Assembly: GCA_903928495.1 (NCBI GenBank)
Contig: CAIYQZ010000060.1
Coordinates: 1-64,000 of the forward strand
DNA length: 64,000 nt
Source: an uncultured bacterium
Lineage (GTDB): Bacteria; Pseudomonadota; Gammaproteobacteria; Burkholderiales; Burkholderiaceae_C
Reading direction: 5' to 3'
Made by a program: the position numbers and the translations under genes. This document shows, piece after piece, positions 1-9,498 of this stretch (positions are counted from its first letter, which is position 1; every line of letters starts with the position of its first letter). The notes below the pieces were generated by a model, which worked only from the letters and a program-made list of their open reading frames with translations, searched no databases and had not been told where the DNA came from.

Positions 1-30
1 GTGCGTCTGCAGTCTGCCAAGGGACCCCCT

Positions 31-51
31 ACAAGGGCGAAATGCCCTTGT
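31..51. other. Perfect inverted repeat upstream of the DUF3141 gene
   Basis: ACAAGGGC (31-38) and GCCCTTGT (44-51) form a perfect 8-bp stem around a 5-base loop. No T-run follows on either strand, so it is a poor intrinsic terminator. A second small palindrome, GTGTT-3-AACAC, lies at 119-131. Both could be leader RNA structure or operator sites; the role is unknown. Confidence 0.35.
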
Positions 52-197
52 CTGAGACCCGAAACGCACCGAATTCTTCATCATGTGGAATTTCTCGCCT
101 CAGTGCCCAGCGTCAACCGTGTTTTGAACACCATCCTTAGGTGTGCGTGTGCCGCCCGGGGTGGTATGTTCAGAGACAGTCTGTCAGGAGAGCACAC

Positions 198-2468
198 ATG
201 GCAACGCGTCGCAAAACCACCCCTTCACCTAACACCCGCAAGGCAACCGCTGACACATCACCGTCGGTAGCAGACACCGGTCTGGGCGATGTGGGCGCCT
301 ACATGACGGATGCCTGGCAGCGCACGTTTCTGTTCTGGGACACGCTGCTCAACCGTGGCAACAACTACACCGAGCACTTGCAACAGGGCACCCCGCCCTT
401 GCTGAAGTTTGCTCACGAAGTGGTGCTGGACGGTGCAACCCTGGCCCAGCCCTGCAACTATGCGCTGCTGCGGCTGATTCCACCCGCTGAGATGCCCATC
501 AACCCGCAGGCCAGGCCAGTGGTGGTGGTGGACCCACGCGCGGGGCATGGCCCCGGCATTGGCGGGTTCAAGATGGACTCGGAAGTGGGCATGGCCATGC
601 ACGCGGGTCACACGGTGTACTTCGTCACCTTCCGGCCAGAGCCAGAAGAAGGCCAGACGCTGTTCACCGTGATGGATGCAGAGGCGCAGTTTCTGGAGGC
701 GGTCATCGCCCGCCACCCAACATCGGCCAAACCCGTGGTCATTGGCAACTGCCAGGCGGGCTGGGCCATGATGGCGCTCAACTCGGTGCGCCCCGAGCTG
801 TTCGGGCCGCTGATGGTGATGGGCGCGCCCCTGTCTTACTGGGCGGGCAGTTCGCAGCTCAACCCCATGCGGTACGCGGGTGCTTCGCTGGGCGGCTCGT
901 GGCTGGCATCGCTCACGTCCGACATGGGTGCAGACCGGTTTGACGGGGCGCACCTGGTGGACAACTTTGAAAAGCTGAACCCAGCCAACACGTTCTGGAA
1001 CAAGTACTACAACCTGTGGTCGCATGTGGACACCGAAGCTGAGCGCTTTCTGGAGTTTGAGCGCTGGTGGGGTGGTTTTTTCCGCATGACGGGCAGCGAG
1101 ATCGAGGCCATTGTGGAAAACCTGTTTGTGGGCAACCGCCTGGCGCGAGGCACCATGAAGGCGGGCGACCGCACCATCGACCTGCGCAAGATCACCGCAC
1201 CGGTGGTGGTGTTTGCCTCTTGGGGTGACAACATCACCCCGCCACCGCAGGCGCTGGACTGGATCATCGACACCTGGGGCGACGAACGTGCCATTGCCGC
1301 CGCCGGGCGCACCATCGTCTACGTGCTGCACGACAGCGTGGGACACCTGGGCATTTTTGTGGGCGGTGAAATTGCCCGCAAAGAGCACGACCAACTGGTG
1401 TCGTCGCTTGACATCATTGAAAGCCTGCCGCCTGGCCTTTATGAGATGAAGCTGCGCGACAAGGCCGGCCTGACCGACCTGCGCTGGGACGAGCTGGAGC
1501 CCGGTGCCTACACGGTGCACTACGAGCACCGCACCATGGACGACATCAAGGCGCTGAACCCCGAGGGGCGCGAGGAAGAAGCCATTTTCTCCACCCTCAG
1601 CAAAGTGTCTGAGATGAATGCCCAGTTGTACAAGCAGTGGGTGCGTCCGTGGGTGCAGATGACGGCGTTTCGCCCCATTGCCGATGCCATGGGCAAGCAG
1701 AACCCTCTGCGCTTGCAACGGCAGTTGCTGTCTGACCAGATGCCGTTTGCGCCATTTATTCGGCAGGGAGCCGAATGGGCACGCACCCACCGCGCGCCCA
1801 TTGCCGATGACCATCCTCTGCGCGCAGCCGAACAGCGAATGTCCGCCAGCATCACCGAACAGCTCAACAAGTTCCGTGACCAGCGCAACGAACAGAGCGT
1901 TCAGATGGCTCGCCAGCTGTACGGGGCCAAAGGCCTGGGCGCACTGTTCAAACCCGACACCCCAGATGCCGACGTGGCGCACGAACGCGCGTTGAAAGAG
2001 CTGGAAGCCGCTCGCGAGGCCGTGCTGCCCGACATTGCAAAAGGTGGTTTTGCAGAGGGTGTGTGCCGCATCGTGCTGGCTGGCATGGTGTCGATCGGCT
2101 CGTTCGAGCGGCGCAGCCTGCGCCTGGCCCGCCTGCTGGCCCAATTGCCAGGCACGGGAGTGACGGGCGTCAATGCCAAAACCGATTGGGTCAAGCTGCT
2201 GAAGGCGCAGGCCCGGCTGACCGCCGTGGCCCCTGTGGAGGCGCTGAACGCGCTGGAGCAACTGCTGCCCGATGCCGCCAGCCGCGAAAACGCCTTGGCC
2301 CTTTCAGCTGCGGTGATGATGATCGAACCCACGTTGGCCAACCCACGCTCCGAGATCATCGAATTCCTGATGGCCACCCTGGGTGCCGACCCGGACAGAG
2401 TGATTGCACTGGCCCGTCAACTGACCGATGCACTCGAACAGCCCACTGCACGCAGCAAACGCAGCTGA
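198..2468 (+). CDS. DUF3141-family alpha/beta-hydrolase-like protein (PHA-synthase-related)
   Basis: 756 residues. The first ~70 residues are polar and Thr/Pro-rich. Roughly residues 80-430 look like an alpha/beta-hydrolase fold of the PhaC kind, with a lipase-like box built on cysteine (IGNCQAGW) and a late histidine in HDSVGHLG. The C-terminal ~300 residues are mostly helical without a motif I recognise. This matches the DUF3141 family, often labelled poly(3-hydroxyalkanoate) synthetase-like, although activity is not established for it. The ATG at 198 is chosen because AGGAG sits at 186-190 with 7-nt spacing; a GTG at 141 would add 19 residues with no ribosome site. A PHB depolymerase gene 0.8 kb downstream supports, but does not prove, a storage-polymer role. 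Confidence 0.85.
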   Translation: MATRRKTTPSPNTRKATADTSPSVADTGLGDVGAYMTDAWQRTFLFWDTLLNRGNNYTEHLQQGTPPLLKFAHEVVLDGATLAQPCNYALLRLIPPAEMPINPQARPVVVVDPRAGHGPGIGGFKMDSEVGMAMHAGHTVYFVTFRPEPEEGQTLFTVMDAEAQFLEAVIARHPTSAKPVVIGNCQAGWAMMALNSVRPELFGPLMVMGAPLSYWAGSSQLNPMRYAGASLGGSWLASLTSDMGADRFDGAHLVDNFEKLNPANTFWNKYYNLWSHVDTEAERFLEFERWWGGFFRMTGSEIEAIVENLFVGNRLARGTMKAGDRTIDLRKITAPVVVFASWGDNITPPPQALDWIIDTWGDERAIAAAGRTIVYVLHDSVGHLGIFVGGEIARKEHDQLVSSLDIIESLPPGLYEMKLRDKAGLTDLRWDELEPGAYTVHYEHRTMDDIKALNPEGREEEAIFSTLSKVSEMNAQLYKQWVRPWVQMTAFRPIADAMGKQNPLRLQRQLLSDQMPFAPFIRQGAEWARTHRAPIADDHPLRAAEQRMSASITEQLNKFRDQRNEQSVQMARQLYGAKGLGALFKPDTPDADVAHERALKELEAAREAVLPDIAKGGFAEGVCRIVLAGMVSIGSFERRSLRLARLLAQLPGTGVTGVNAKTDWVKLLKAQARLTAVAPVEALNALEQLLPDAASRENALALSAAVMMIEPTLANPRSEIIEFLMATLGADPDRVIALARQLTDALEQPTARSKRS

Positions 2469-2520
2469 GCACCAAGCCGAAGCGCAACAGGCCCCATAAC
2501 AGGGCGTTGCATGGCTGAAA

Positions 2521-3177
2521 TCAGAATTCGGCTTCGAGTTCGTCGATTTCTTCGGGCTCTACCAGCGCGGCGGCGATCCATTCCTGCATGGCGGGCAATG
2601 CCAGTATGGTGTCGCAGTACGCTGCGCAAACGGGCGGCAATGCCACACCGTAGGTGATGAACCGGGTCACCACTGGGGCGTACATGGCGTCGGCCATGCA
2701 CGGATGTGCACCGAACAGGTATGGCCCGCCGTGGGTGGCCAGACAGTCGGCCCAGATGTCGACGATGCGGTCAATGTCGCTTTGCGCGCGAGACCACACC
2801 TTGAAGCCTGTGAACCGTGCCTTGATGTTCATGGGCAGCGCCCCGCGAAGCGAGGCGAACCCGGAGTGCATTTCACCGCATATGGCCCGGCAATGCGCCC
2901 GGGCCTTGCTGTCAGCAGGCAACAGACCCGCCTTGGGCTTGATTTCGTTCAGGTATTCACCAATGGCCAGCGTGTCCCACACCTTGATGCCCTTGTGCTG
3001 CAGGCTGGGCACCAGCATCGATGACGACAGCAGCAGGATTTCCGCCTTCATTGATGGGTCATCAGGTGGGATGACATGCTCTTCGAATGGTAGCCCGGCC
3101 AAACGGGCCATCAACCAGCCACGCAACGACCAGGCTCCGTAGTTCTTGCTGCTGATGGTGAACACGGTCTTGGACAT
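2521..3177 (-). CDS. Glutathione S-transferase family protein
   Basis: 218 residues. The N-terminal thioredoxin-like domain opens with the GST signature S-x-N-Y-x-x-W-S-L-R (SSKNYGAWSLRG) and carries the cis-proline turn and glutathione-binding acid/serine region around VWDTLAIGEYL; the rest is the all-helical C-terminal domain. It probably conjugates or reduces small electrophiles with glutathione in the cytoplasm; the substrate is unknown. The start at 3177 is set by AGGAGA about 8 nt upstream; an upstream GTG at 3243 would add 22 residues without support. It is divergent from phaZ (111-bp gap) and convergent with the DUF3141 gene. The C-terminus is acidic (EPEEIDELEAEF). Confidence 0.88.
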   Translation of the reverse strand: MSKTVFTISSKNYGAWSLRGWLMARLAGLPFEEHVIPPDDPSMKAEILLLSSSMLVPSLQHKGIKVWDTLAIGEYLNEIKPKAGLLPADSKARAHCRAICGEMHSGFASLRGALPMNIKARFTGFKVWSRAQSDIDRIVDIWADCLATHGGPYLFGAHPCMADAMYAPVVTRFITYGVALPPVCAAYCDTILALPAMQEWIAAALVEPEEIDELEAEF

Positions 3178-3288
3178 GGCTGGGGTCTCCTGTGGTTTGA
3201 ACAGCGCAACAGCAAAGCCTGTGCCAGCCCTGCTGGCCCACAACTTGCCTGCAACACGAAAGGACTGCTTTCAACACAAGGGATACAC

Positions 3289-4512
3289 ATGCTTTACCAG
3301 GCTTACCAGCTCCAGTCGGACCTGACGTCTCCCGTGCGTTTGCTCGCCCAGTGGGCGGCATCGGCATTGTGGACAGACACTTCCGCTGGCACGTGGTTGC
3401 GGCGGTGCGCAGCCGGCAGCGACGTGTTGTCGCGGCTGCGCTTGACGCACACGCGGCCTGAATACGACATTGAGCAGATCACGTCAGGCCCGGACACCTT
3501 TGTGGTGGAGGAGCACACAACGGCCGTTTCACCCTTTGGCAGTTTGCTGCACTTCAGGAAACTGGGGGCGCCACCTCAACCGGCGGTGATGCTGATTGCA
3601 CCGCTATCGGGCCACTTTGCGACCCTGCTCAGGGAAACTGCCCGCACATTGTTGCAAGACCACGATGTTTACATCACGGATTGGCACAACGCGCGCGACG
3701 TGCCGCTGCGACACGGCGCATGCGGGCTGGATGACTACATCGACAACCTGATGATGTTCAGCGAGTCGATCACGGCCGCAACGGGACAACGGGCCCATTG
3801 GGTGGCCGTTTGCCAACCGTGTGTAGCGGCCCTTGCAGCAACGGCACTGATGGCCGAAGACGACCACCACGCCCAGCCGCAGAGCCTCACACTGATGGCC
3901 GGCCCCGTGGACTGCCGCGTGAACCCGACGGAGGTCAACAAACTGGCGGTGAGCAAGCCCATTGAATGGTTCGAGCAGAATCTGTTGAGCACCGTGCCAT
4001 TGCCCCATGCAGGCTTCATGCGCAAGGTGTATCCGGGATTTTTACAACTCAGTGCGTTCATCAGCATGAACCCGGAGCGGCACAAGCAATCGTTCAAAGA
4101 CCTCTACCGCCATCTGGTCGACGGTGAAATGGACAAGGCTGAAGGCATTAGGCAGTTTTACGAGGAGTACCTGGCGGTCAACGACCTGCCCGCCGAGTTC
4201 TATCTGGAGACGGTGGAAAAAGTTTTTCAAACCTACGACTTGCCTCGCGGAGTGCTGCAGTATCGCAACCGCACAGTCAACACGCGGGCCATTCGGCGCA
4301 CGGCGCTGCTCACAGTCGAGGGTGAGCGGGATGACATCTGTGCAGTCGGCCAAACCGTGGCCGCACAAGACCTGTGCCCCAGCATCCGCCCGTACCTGAA
4401 GACACATCACGTGCAAACCGGCGTGGGGCACTACGGTGTGTTCAGCGGCCGCCGGTGGAACCAGCAGATTTACCCACGGGTTCGGGATGTGATCCACGCG
4501 AGCATGGGCTAG
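3289..4512 (+). CDS. phaZ: Intracellular polyhydroxybutyrate depolymerase
   Basis: 407 residues, the usual length for the intracellular PhaZ family (N-terminus MLYQAYQ). It hydrolyses or thiolyses native PHB granules to mobilise stored carbon. The lipase-box-like strand VAVCQPCVA places the presumed catalytic cysteine at about residue 175; the late GVGHYGVFSG segment holds the expected histidine, and an acidic residue lies in between (VEGERDD). There is no signal peptide, as expected for a granule-bound cytoplasmic enzyme. AAGGG stands just ahead of the ATG. It ends at a bidirectional terminator shared with the convergent lipoprotein gene. The DUF3141 gene upstream may act in the same polymer metabolism (inference). 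Confidence 0.93.
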   Translation: MLYQAYQLQSDLTSPVRLLAQWAASALWTDTSAGTWLRRCAAGSDVLSRLRLTHTRPEYDIEQITSGPDTFVVEEHTTAVSPFGSLLHFRKLGAPPQPAVMLIAPLSGHFATLLRETARTLLQDHDVYITDWHNARDVPLRHGACGLDDYIDNLMMFSESITAATGQRAHWVAVCQPCVAALAATALMAEDDHHAQPQSLTLMAGPVDCRVNPTEVNKLAVSKPIEWFEQNLLSTVPLPHAGFMRKVYPGFLQLSAFISMNPERHKQSFKDLYRHLVDGEMDKAEGIRQFYEEYLAVNDLPAEFYLETVEKVFQTYDLPRGVLQYRNRTVNTRAIRRTALLTVEGERDDICAVGQTVAAQDLCPSIRPYLKTHHVQTGVGHYGVFSGRRWNQQIYPRVRDVIHASMG

Positions 4513-4532
4513 ACGCAAACCGAACAGACATA

Positions 4533-4558
4533 AAAAAGCCCACCGAAGTGGGCTTTTT
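4533..4558. terminator. Bidirectional intrinsic terminator between phaZ and the binding-protein gene
   Basis: An 11-bp stem (AAAAAGCCCAC / GTGGGCTTTTT) with a CGAA loop, flanked by A-run and T-run, so it works on both strands for the two converging genes. Confidence 0.9.
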
Positions 4559-4575
4559 GACGGAGGTGGCCTGGA

Positions 4576-5775
4576 TCAGCGGATGACAGCCAGGGTGGTA
4601 CGCTGACCGCCCTTGTAGGTCATCAGAGTCAGGGCGCCGTTCTTGATGTCGCCTTTTTCGTCGAACGACACGGTACCGGTCACGCCTTTGTAGCCGCTGG
4701 TGGCAGCCAGAGCAGGCAGGTACTTGGCTGGGTCGGCAGAGTTGGCAGTGACCATGGCAGCAGCCATGACCTTGACAGCGTCATAGACGTAAGGTGCATA
4801 GACCTGAACTTCGGTGCCGAACTTGGCTTTGAAGTCGGCGCGGAATTTCTCCATACCGGCTTTCTCTTCGCCTTCAACACCACCGGCCTCAGCACAGTAG
4901 ACCTGGTCGTCTGCCATGCCGTCACCAGCCAGTTTGGCCAGTTCGCTGGAGCAGATACCGTCGCCGCCCATGAACTTGGCTTTGATGCCCAGTGCTTTCA
5001 TTTGCTTCAGCATAGGGCCGGCAACAGCATCCATACCGCCGAAGAACACGACGTCAGGCTTCTTACCTTTCAGGGTGGTAAGGATGGCGTTGAAGTCGGT
5101 GGCTTTGTCGTTGGTGAACTCACGGCCCACCACTTTGCCGCCGGCGGCTGCCACGGCTTTTTCGAACTCGTCAGCCACGCCTTGGCCGTAAGCGGTGCGG
5201 TCGTCGATGACGGCAACGTTCTTGGCTTTGAGGGTTTCGATGGCGTATTTGCCGAGGGTAGAACCCAGATGCACGTCGTCAGCCACCATGCGGAAGGTGG
5301 TCTTGAAGCCCTGGCGGGTGTACTTGGGGTTGGTGGCAGAAGGAGAAATCTGGGGCAGACCAGCTTGGCTGTACAGCGTGGACGCGGGGATGGTGGTGCC
5401 GGAGTTCAGGTGACCGATCACGCCGTTGACCTTGGCATCGATCAGCTTTTGAGCAGCAGCAGTGCCTTGCTTGGGATCGGCTGCGTCGTCTTCAGCCAGC
5501 AGTTCGAATTTGGCAGGCTTGCCGTCGATCTTGATGCCAGCAGCATTCAACTCTTCGATGGCCATGCGGGCACCGTTTTCGTTGTCTTTGCCCAAGTGGG
5601 CAATGGCGCCACTGGTGGGGCCCACGTGGCCAATTTTGACGACGGTGGCTTCGGGCGCGGCGGGAGCGGCAGGAGCTGCAGCAGGAGCAGCCGGTGCAGG
5701 TGCTTCTTCTTTTTTGCCACAGGCGGCCAGAATCACGGCGGCAGAGATAACAGCCAGCTTCATTTTCATTTGCAT
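4576..5775 (-). CDS. Branched-chain-amino-acid-type ABC transporter substrate-binding lipoprotein
   Basis: 399 residues, type I periplasmic binding protein (LivJ/LivK-like). It has a lipoprotein signal with lipobox ILAAC; Cys19 would be lipidated, so the protein should be membrane-anchored in the periplasm. A Pro/Ala linker follows (about residues 23-45), then the ligand-binding lobes beginning VKIGHVGPTSG and including the HLNSGTT and DRTAYGQG segments typical of the family. The start at 5775 has AAGGA 5 nt upstream; an upstream ATG at 5856 is unlikely. No permease or ATPase genes are adjacent, so it must be an orphan component or serve a remote transporter. Amino acid binding is family inference; the ligand is not determinable here. 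Confidence 0.88.
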   Translation of the reverse strand: MQMKMKLAVISAAVILAACGKKEEAPAPAAPAAAPAAPAAPEATVVKIGHVGPTSGAIAHLGKDNENGARMAIEELNAAGIKIDGKPAKFELLAEDDAADPKQGTAAAQKLIDAKVNGVIGHLNSGTTIPASTLYSQAGLPQISPSATNPKYTRQGFKTTFRMVADDVHLGSTLGKYAIETLKAKNVAVIDDRTAYGQGVADEFEKAVAAAGGKVVGREFTNDKATDFNAILTTLKGKKPDVVFFGGMDAVAGPMLKQMKALGIKAKFMGGDGICSSELAKLAGDGMADDQVYCAEAGGVEGEEKAGMEKFRADFKAKFGTEVQVYAPYVYDAVKVMAAAMVTANSADPAKYLPALAATSGYKGVTGTVSFDEKGDIKNGALTLMTYKGGQRTTLAVIR

Positions 5776-5948
5776 ATGGGTCCTTGAAAGGGAAGGGTCA
5801 GAAAACAGGGTGACCAAAACGGATTTGAGCGGGGCAAAACACCCCACAAACCACACGATACCTCAAAATTCGATCGGAATATGTGCGCGGCGGGCGTTAA
5901 CAAGGGTTGAGGCAGGGTTAGCCCCAACTCGACCAGCGAAATGAATGC

Positions 5949-6377
5949 TCAATCAGTTGTCTGAATGCAACCGTCACCATTCTGACGCGCAGCTTGCGCG
6001 GTTTCACCGGCCACTGCATCTCGCACCAGGGCTTCAACAACAGGAGCCAATTGGCCACGCAGGCTCTGCACCAGCAACAGTTGCTGCGTTTGCATGGCCT
6101 GGGTAACGACGGCCCGAATGTGGTCATCCAGGCCCTGCAGCACGATGGCACAGGCACGGGACACCAGTTGTTCGGTGGAGTTATCTGGGCCTTGTGCATC
6201 TCTGGTCTGCAAAACCTCCGGAACAACCACAGGCTCATCATCACTCGGCAACGGCGCCTGCTCCAGCGTTTGAGCGTCGAGGTGCACAACCTCGGTCAAG
6301 GTAGGGACGAAACGTCGCGCTTCAGCCTGCGATCTGGCGGGCAATCGCGGGGTTGACACAGGGAAATCAGTGGGCAT
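5949..6377 (-). CDS. Hypothetical protein downstream of holC (possibly DUF2486-like)
   Basis: 142 residues, no signal peptide or membrane segment. The N-terminal half is proline-rich and acidic (APLPSDDEPVVVPE); the C-terminal half (about residues 65-130) is a predicted long amphipathic helix rich in Gln, Val, Leu and Ala, perhaps a coiled coil. It starts 18 nt after the holC stop and is probably the last gene of pepA-holC-orf. Its position after holC recalls the poorly characterised DUF2486 proteins of Burkholderiales, but I cannot confirm this by eye. Function unknown. Confidence 0.7.
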   Translation of the reverse strand: MPTDFPVSTPRLPARSQAEARRFVPTLTEVVHLDAQTLEQAPLPSDDEPVVVPEVLQTRDAQGPDNSTEQLVSRACAIVLQGLDDHIRAVVTQAMQTQQLLLVQSLRGQLAPVVEALVRDAVAGETAQAARQNGDGCIQTTD

Positions 6378-6395
6378 TGGCAGTTTCGCCTCTGT

Positions 6396-6827
6396 TCAAT
6401 TTTGAGGCGCGGCGGTCACATCATGGCGCTCAGGCGTCAGACCTTGAGATACATAGCTGCGCCAACGCTGTCGCGCGGCAGCCCGCGAGGGTTCGTCGGT
6501 GGTAACAACTTCGACAAGCCGCTCAAAACGGTTGCCCAACTCGGGCACGTGACTGCGGAGATTCACAAACACCTGCCGCGATTCACCCGGCGGAGGCTCC
6601 GCACACAACACCACCGCAGATCGGGCCCAAACTCCAGGCGAAGCCCCATGGGTGGCATGCGCCAGAAAAGCGTGCGGCGTCAGCGTCCACAGACGCTGGT
6701 CAATGTCGGATACATCGGCAGGTTCGGCACACACCATCACCGTGAGGTGTCTGGCGCGCACTTTGCGCACAAGACGACACACGTAATCCAGCGGATCGGT
6801 CACATTGAAGTGAAAAGCGACCTGCAT
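6396..6827 (-). CDS. holC: DNA polymerase III chi subunit
   Basis: 143 residues from the ATG at 6827. Chi is the clamp-loader accessory subunit that contacts single-strand-binding protein. The sequence begins MQVAFHFNVTDPLDYVCRLV, as chi proteins do, and keeps the later DIDQRLWTL and HVPELGNRFERLVEVV segments. The reading frame extends upstream to a GTG at 6863 that overlaps the end of pepA by 29 nt; the ATG 7 nt after the pepA stop is preferred because it gives the usual family length and N-terminus (a GTG at 6833 is a near alternative). Translation is probably coupled to pepA. Confidence 0.88.
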   Translation of the reverse strand: MQVAFHFNVTDPLDYVCRLVRKVRARHLTVMVCAEPADVSDIDQRLWTLTPHAFLAHATHGASPGVWARSAVVLCAEPPPGESRQVFVNLRSHVPELGNRFERLVEVVTTDEPSRAAARQRWRSYVSQGLTPERHDVTAAPQN

Positions 6828-6834
6828 GGGCACA

Positions 6835-8358
6835 TCAACCCGGGTGTTTCTTGGATTTGCCACTGGGTGGCTGGGCCAGACTCGCCGCTTCGTTCAGCAC
6901 ATATTGGACCAACAGTGGGACTGGTCGGCCCGTGGAGCCTTTGGCAGGTCCGCTTTTCCAGGCTGTGCCCGCAATGTCAAGGTGGGCCCAGGGGAGCTCG
7001 CCCGTGAATTTCTGCAGAAACTTCGCAGCAGAAATGGCCCCGCCCGTGCGCCCGGCCACATTGCCCATGTCGGCAAAATTACTCTTGAGCCCTTCGGCGT
7101 ATTCATCATCGAGAGGCATGCGCCAGCACAGGTCTTGCGCCTGCTCGCCTGCGGCCGCCAACTTGTGGGCCAGTGCGTCGTCAGGACTGAACAAACCGCT
7201 GCGCACACCGCCCAGCGCCACCACGCAGGCGCCCGTGAGCGTGGCCACATCCACCACGCTGGCCGGCTTGAAGCGGGCCGCGTATGTCAAGGCATCGCAC
7301 AGGATCAACCGACCCTCTGCATCGGTGTTGAGGATTTCAATGGTCTGCCCGCTCATGCTGGTGACCACGTCTCCGGGCTTGATGGCGCGGCCATCGGGCA
7401 TGTTTTCGCAGGAGGGGATGATGCCGATGACGTTGATGCGGGGCTGCAGCAAGGCCACCGCCTGCAGAGTGCCCAGCACACTTGCCGCGCCGCCCATGTC
7501 GAACTTCATCTCGTCCATTTCAGCAGCTGGCTTGATGGAGATGCCCCCGGTGTCGAAGGTGATGCCCTTGCCGACCAACACCACCGGCGCTTGCGCCTTG
7601 CTGCCACCGCTGTAATGAATGACGATGAAGCGCAAAGGCTCCGACGAGCCTTGGGCCACGGCCATGAAAGCGCCCATGCCCAGTTTGGCGACATCTTTGG
7701 GACCCAGCACCTCTACTTTGACGTGTGGGTGCTTGCCCAATTTCTCAGCGGCATCCGCCAACATCGAGGGCGTGGCATGGTTCGCAGGGCGATTGGCCCA
7801 TTCTTTGGCCAACTCCATGCCACTGACCAGGGCTTTACCCTCGGACAGCAACTGCCGCGAACGTTCGGAGTCCGGCAGAGCCAGCACCACTTTGTGCAAA
7901 TGGCGAGCCTTGGGTTTTGACAGGGTTGCGGTGTACAGGTAGGTGGATTCGGCAGCGGCCACGACTGCCGCGCGCACCGCCACCTCGTTCACACCGGGCA
8001 AGCCCAGGAACACGACAACCTTTTTGACCTGGGGCAGTTTCAACCCGGAAAAAGCGGCCAGCATGCCCTTTCGCACAGCCGAAGCTGAGCCATCCCCCAC
8101 GCGCACCAGCACGAGTCGTCGGGCCGCCACGGCCGGACAGGCCAGCGCCACCAACTGCTTGCCAGTGCCCGCGTCCAGTTCGCCCGCCTTGAGCAAAGGC
8201 TGCAGCCAGGCCAGCAGGGCTTCAGCTCCTTGAGCCCAAGGGCCGGTCAACGGTGTGGGAAGGGTGTCTGGCAGGTGGTCGGGCCATGCCAGCGCGAGGG
8301 CGTCGGCTGGGAGTTCGGAGGCTTGCGCCAACGTGAGGGGCTTGAGTTCGAAGTCCAT
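6835..8358 (-). CDS. pepA: Leucyl aminopeptidase (M17 family)
   Basis: 507 residues. Cytoplasmic dinuclear-metal aminopeptidase removing N-terminal residues, with leucine preferred. The catalytic C-terminal domain shows the M17 signature NTDAEGRL, the metal-binding KGITFDTGG segment and the DMGGAA stretch; the N-terminal macrodomain-like half is less conserved, as usual. The C-terminus is a basic tail (GKSKKHPG). It starts only 24 bp from the divergent lptF gene, so the promoters for the two directions must overlap each other or each other's coding region. holC follows after 7 nt. E. coli PepA also binds DNA in site-specific recombination; whether that holds here is unknown. Confidence 0.95.
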   Translation of the reverse strand: MDFELKPLTLAQASELPADALALAWPDHLPDTLPTPLTGPWAQGAEALLAWLQPLLKAGELDAGTGKQLVALACPAVAARRLVLVRVGDGSASAVRKGMLAAFSGLKLPQVKKVVVFLGLPGVNEVAVRAAVVAAAESTYLYTATLSKPKARHLHKVVLALPDSERSRQLLSEGKALVSGMELAKEWANRPANHATPSMLADAAEKLGKHPHVKVEVLGPKDVAKLGMGAFMAVAQGSSEPLRFIVIHYSGGSKAQAPVVLVGKGITFDTGGISIKPAAEMDEMKFDMGGAASVLGTLQAVALLQPRINVIGIIPSCENMPDGRAIKPGDVVTSMSGQTIEILNTDAEGRLILCDALTYAARFKPASVVDVATLTGACVVALGGVRSGLFSPDDALAHKLAAAGEQAQDLCWRMPLDDEYAEGLKSNFADMGNVAGRTGGAISAAKFLQKFTGELPWAHLDIAGTAWKSGPAKGSTGRPVPLLVQYVLNEAASLAQPPSGKSKKHPG

Positions 8359-8382
8359 AATTGTGGTTTCCAGTGTCGCAAG

Positions 8383-9498
8383 ATGTTATTCCATTCCTCC
8401 ATTCGCAAAGAGTTGGCGCGCAGCTTCGGGGCCACGCTGGTGGTGCTGTTCACCATCGTCGTGACCATCATGCTCATCCGCACACTGGGATTGGCGACGT
8501 CGGGCAGCGTCGACCCCAAGGAAGTGGTGCTGGTCCTGGGCTACACCGTGCTGGGGCGGCTGCACATCATCCTGACCATGGCCTTGTTCATTGCAGTGGT
8601 GTCGGTGCTGTCACGTATGCACCGTGACAGCGAGATGGTGATCTGGATGGGCAGCGGGCGTGGACTCGCCGGATTGCTCAAACCCATTTTCTGGTTTGCC
8701 TGGCCTTTGCTGGCTGCGTCGGCCGTGCTGGTGTTTCTGGCTTGGCCCTGGGCCAACAAGCAAGCCGACGATCTGAGAGAACGCTTTGCGCAGCGAGGAG
8801 ACCTGCAGCGTGTGGCGCCCGGCCAGTTTCAGGAAGACTCGCAAGGTCAACGGGTGTTTTTCATCGACAAAGACACCGGAGACGGCACCGAGGGTCGCAA
8901 TGTGTTCATCACGTCGACCGGCATCCAGGGCGAAAGCACTGTGTCGGCCCGCGCCGCCAAGCTCACACGCCAGGGCAATGAGCAGTTTTTGCAGCTCAGC
9001 ATGGGCCAGCGCGTTGAAATGTTCCCGGACCAGCAGGGGTTCCGAGTGAGCGAGTTTGAGCAATACGGCGTGCGGGTGACCGAGGCCGGTGCAACCCTCA
9101 ACCCCAATGGCGCCATGAAAACCCGTTGGACCTGGGACCTGCTCGCCCAACCAAGCCTCCAAGCCCATGCGGAACTGGCATGGCGGCTGGGACTGGTGCT
9201 GTGTGCCTTGAACCTGGTGTTGGTGGCTGTCGCCATTTCCACTGGGAACCCGAGGGCTGGCCGCAGCGGCAACATTGCGTTCGCCATGTTCGCTTTCCTG
9301 CTGTATTTCAATTTGCTGAACCTGGGTGAAACCTGGGTTGCGCGCGGCAACATCAGCGCACTGGGGTTTTTGGTGGCGCTGCATGGCAGCGTGTTTGTGA
9401 TGGCGTCGCTCTGGCTGGCCAAGCGGCACGAAAACTTCAGTTTCAGGTCTGTGTGGCGCAACCGCCGATCCAGAGCGGACATCGGAGCGGCGGCATGA
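8383..9498 (+). CDS. lptF: LPS export ABC transporter permease LptF
   Basis: 371 residues from the ATG at 8383 (MLFHSSIRKEL). LptF with LptG and LptB extracts lipopolysaccharide from the inner membrane and passes it to the Lpt bridge. Three transmembrane helices come first (about residues 15-110), then a periplasmic beta-jellyroll (about 115-260), then three more helices and a basic cytoplasmic tail. The open frame runs upstream into pepA antisense sequence, which I discount. Its stop overlaps the lptG start (ATGA), so the two are translationally coupled. Confidence 0.93.
   Translation: MLFHSSIRKELARSFGATLVVLFTIVVTIMLIRTLGLATSGSVDPKEVVLVLGYTVLGRLHIILTMALFIAVVSVLSRMHRDSEMVIWMGSGRGLAGLLKPIFWFAWPLLAASAVLVFLAWPWANKQADDLRERFAQRGDLQRVAPGQFQEDSQGQRVFFIDKDTGDGTEGRNVFITSTGIQGESTVSARAAKLTRQGNEQFLQLSMGQRVEMFPDQQGFRVSEFEQYGVRVTEAGATLNPNGAMKTRWTWDLLAQPSLQAHAELAWRLGLVLCALNLVLVAVAISTGNPRAGRSGNIAFAMFAFLLYFNLLNLGETWVARGNISALGFLVALHGSVFVMASLWLAKRHENFSFRSVWRNRRSRADIGAAA

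Noticed and set aside
258..2261. 667-codon open frame antisense to the DUF3141 gene
   Set aside because: Composition (Gln/His/Gly/Arg-rich, no domain) is typical of antisense frames in GC-rich genes, and the sense gene has clear family features and a ribosome site.
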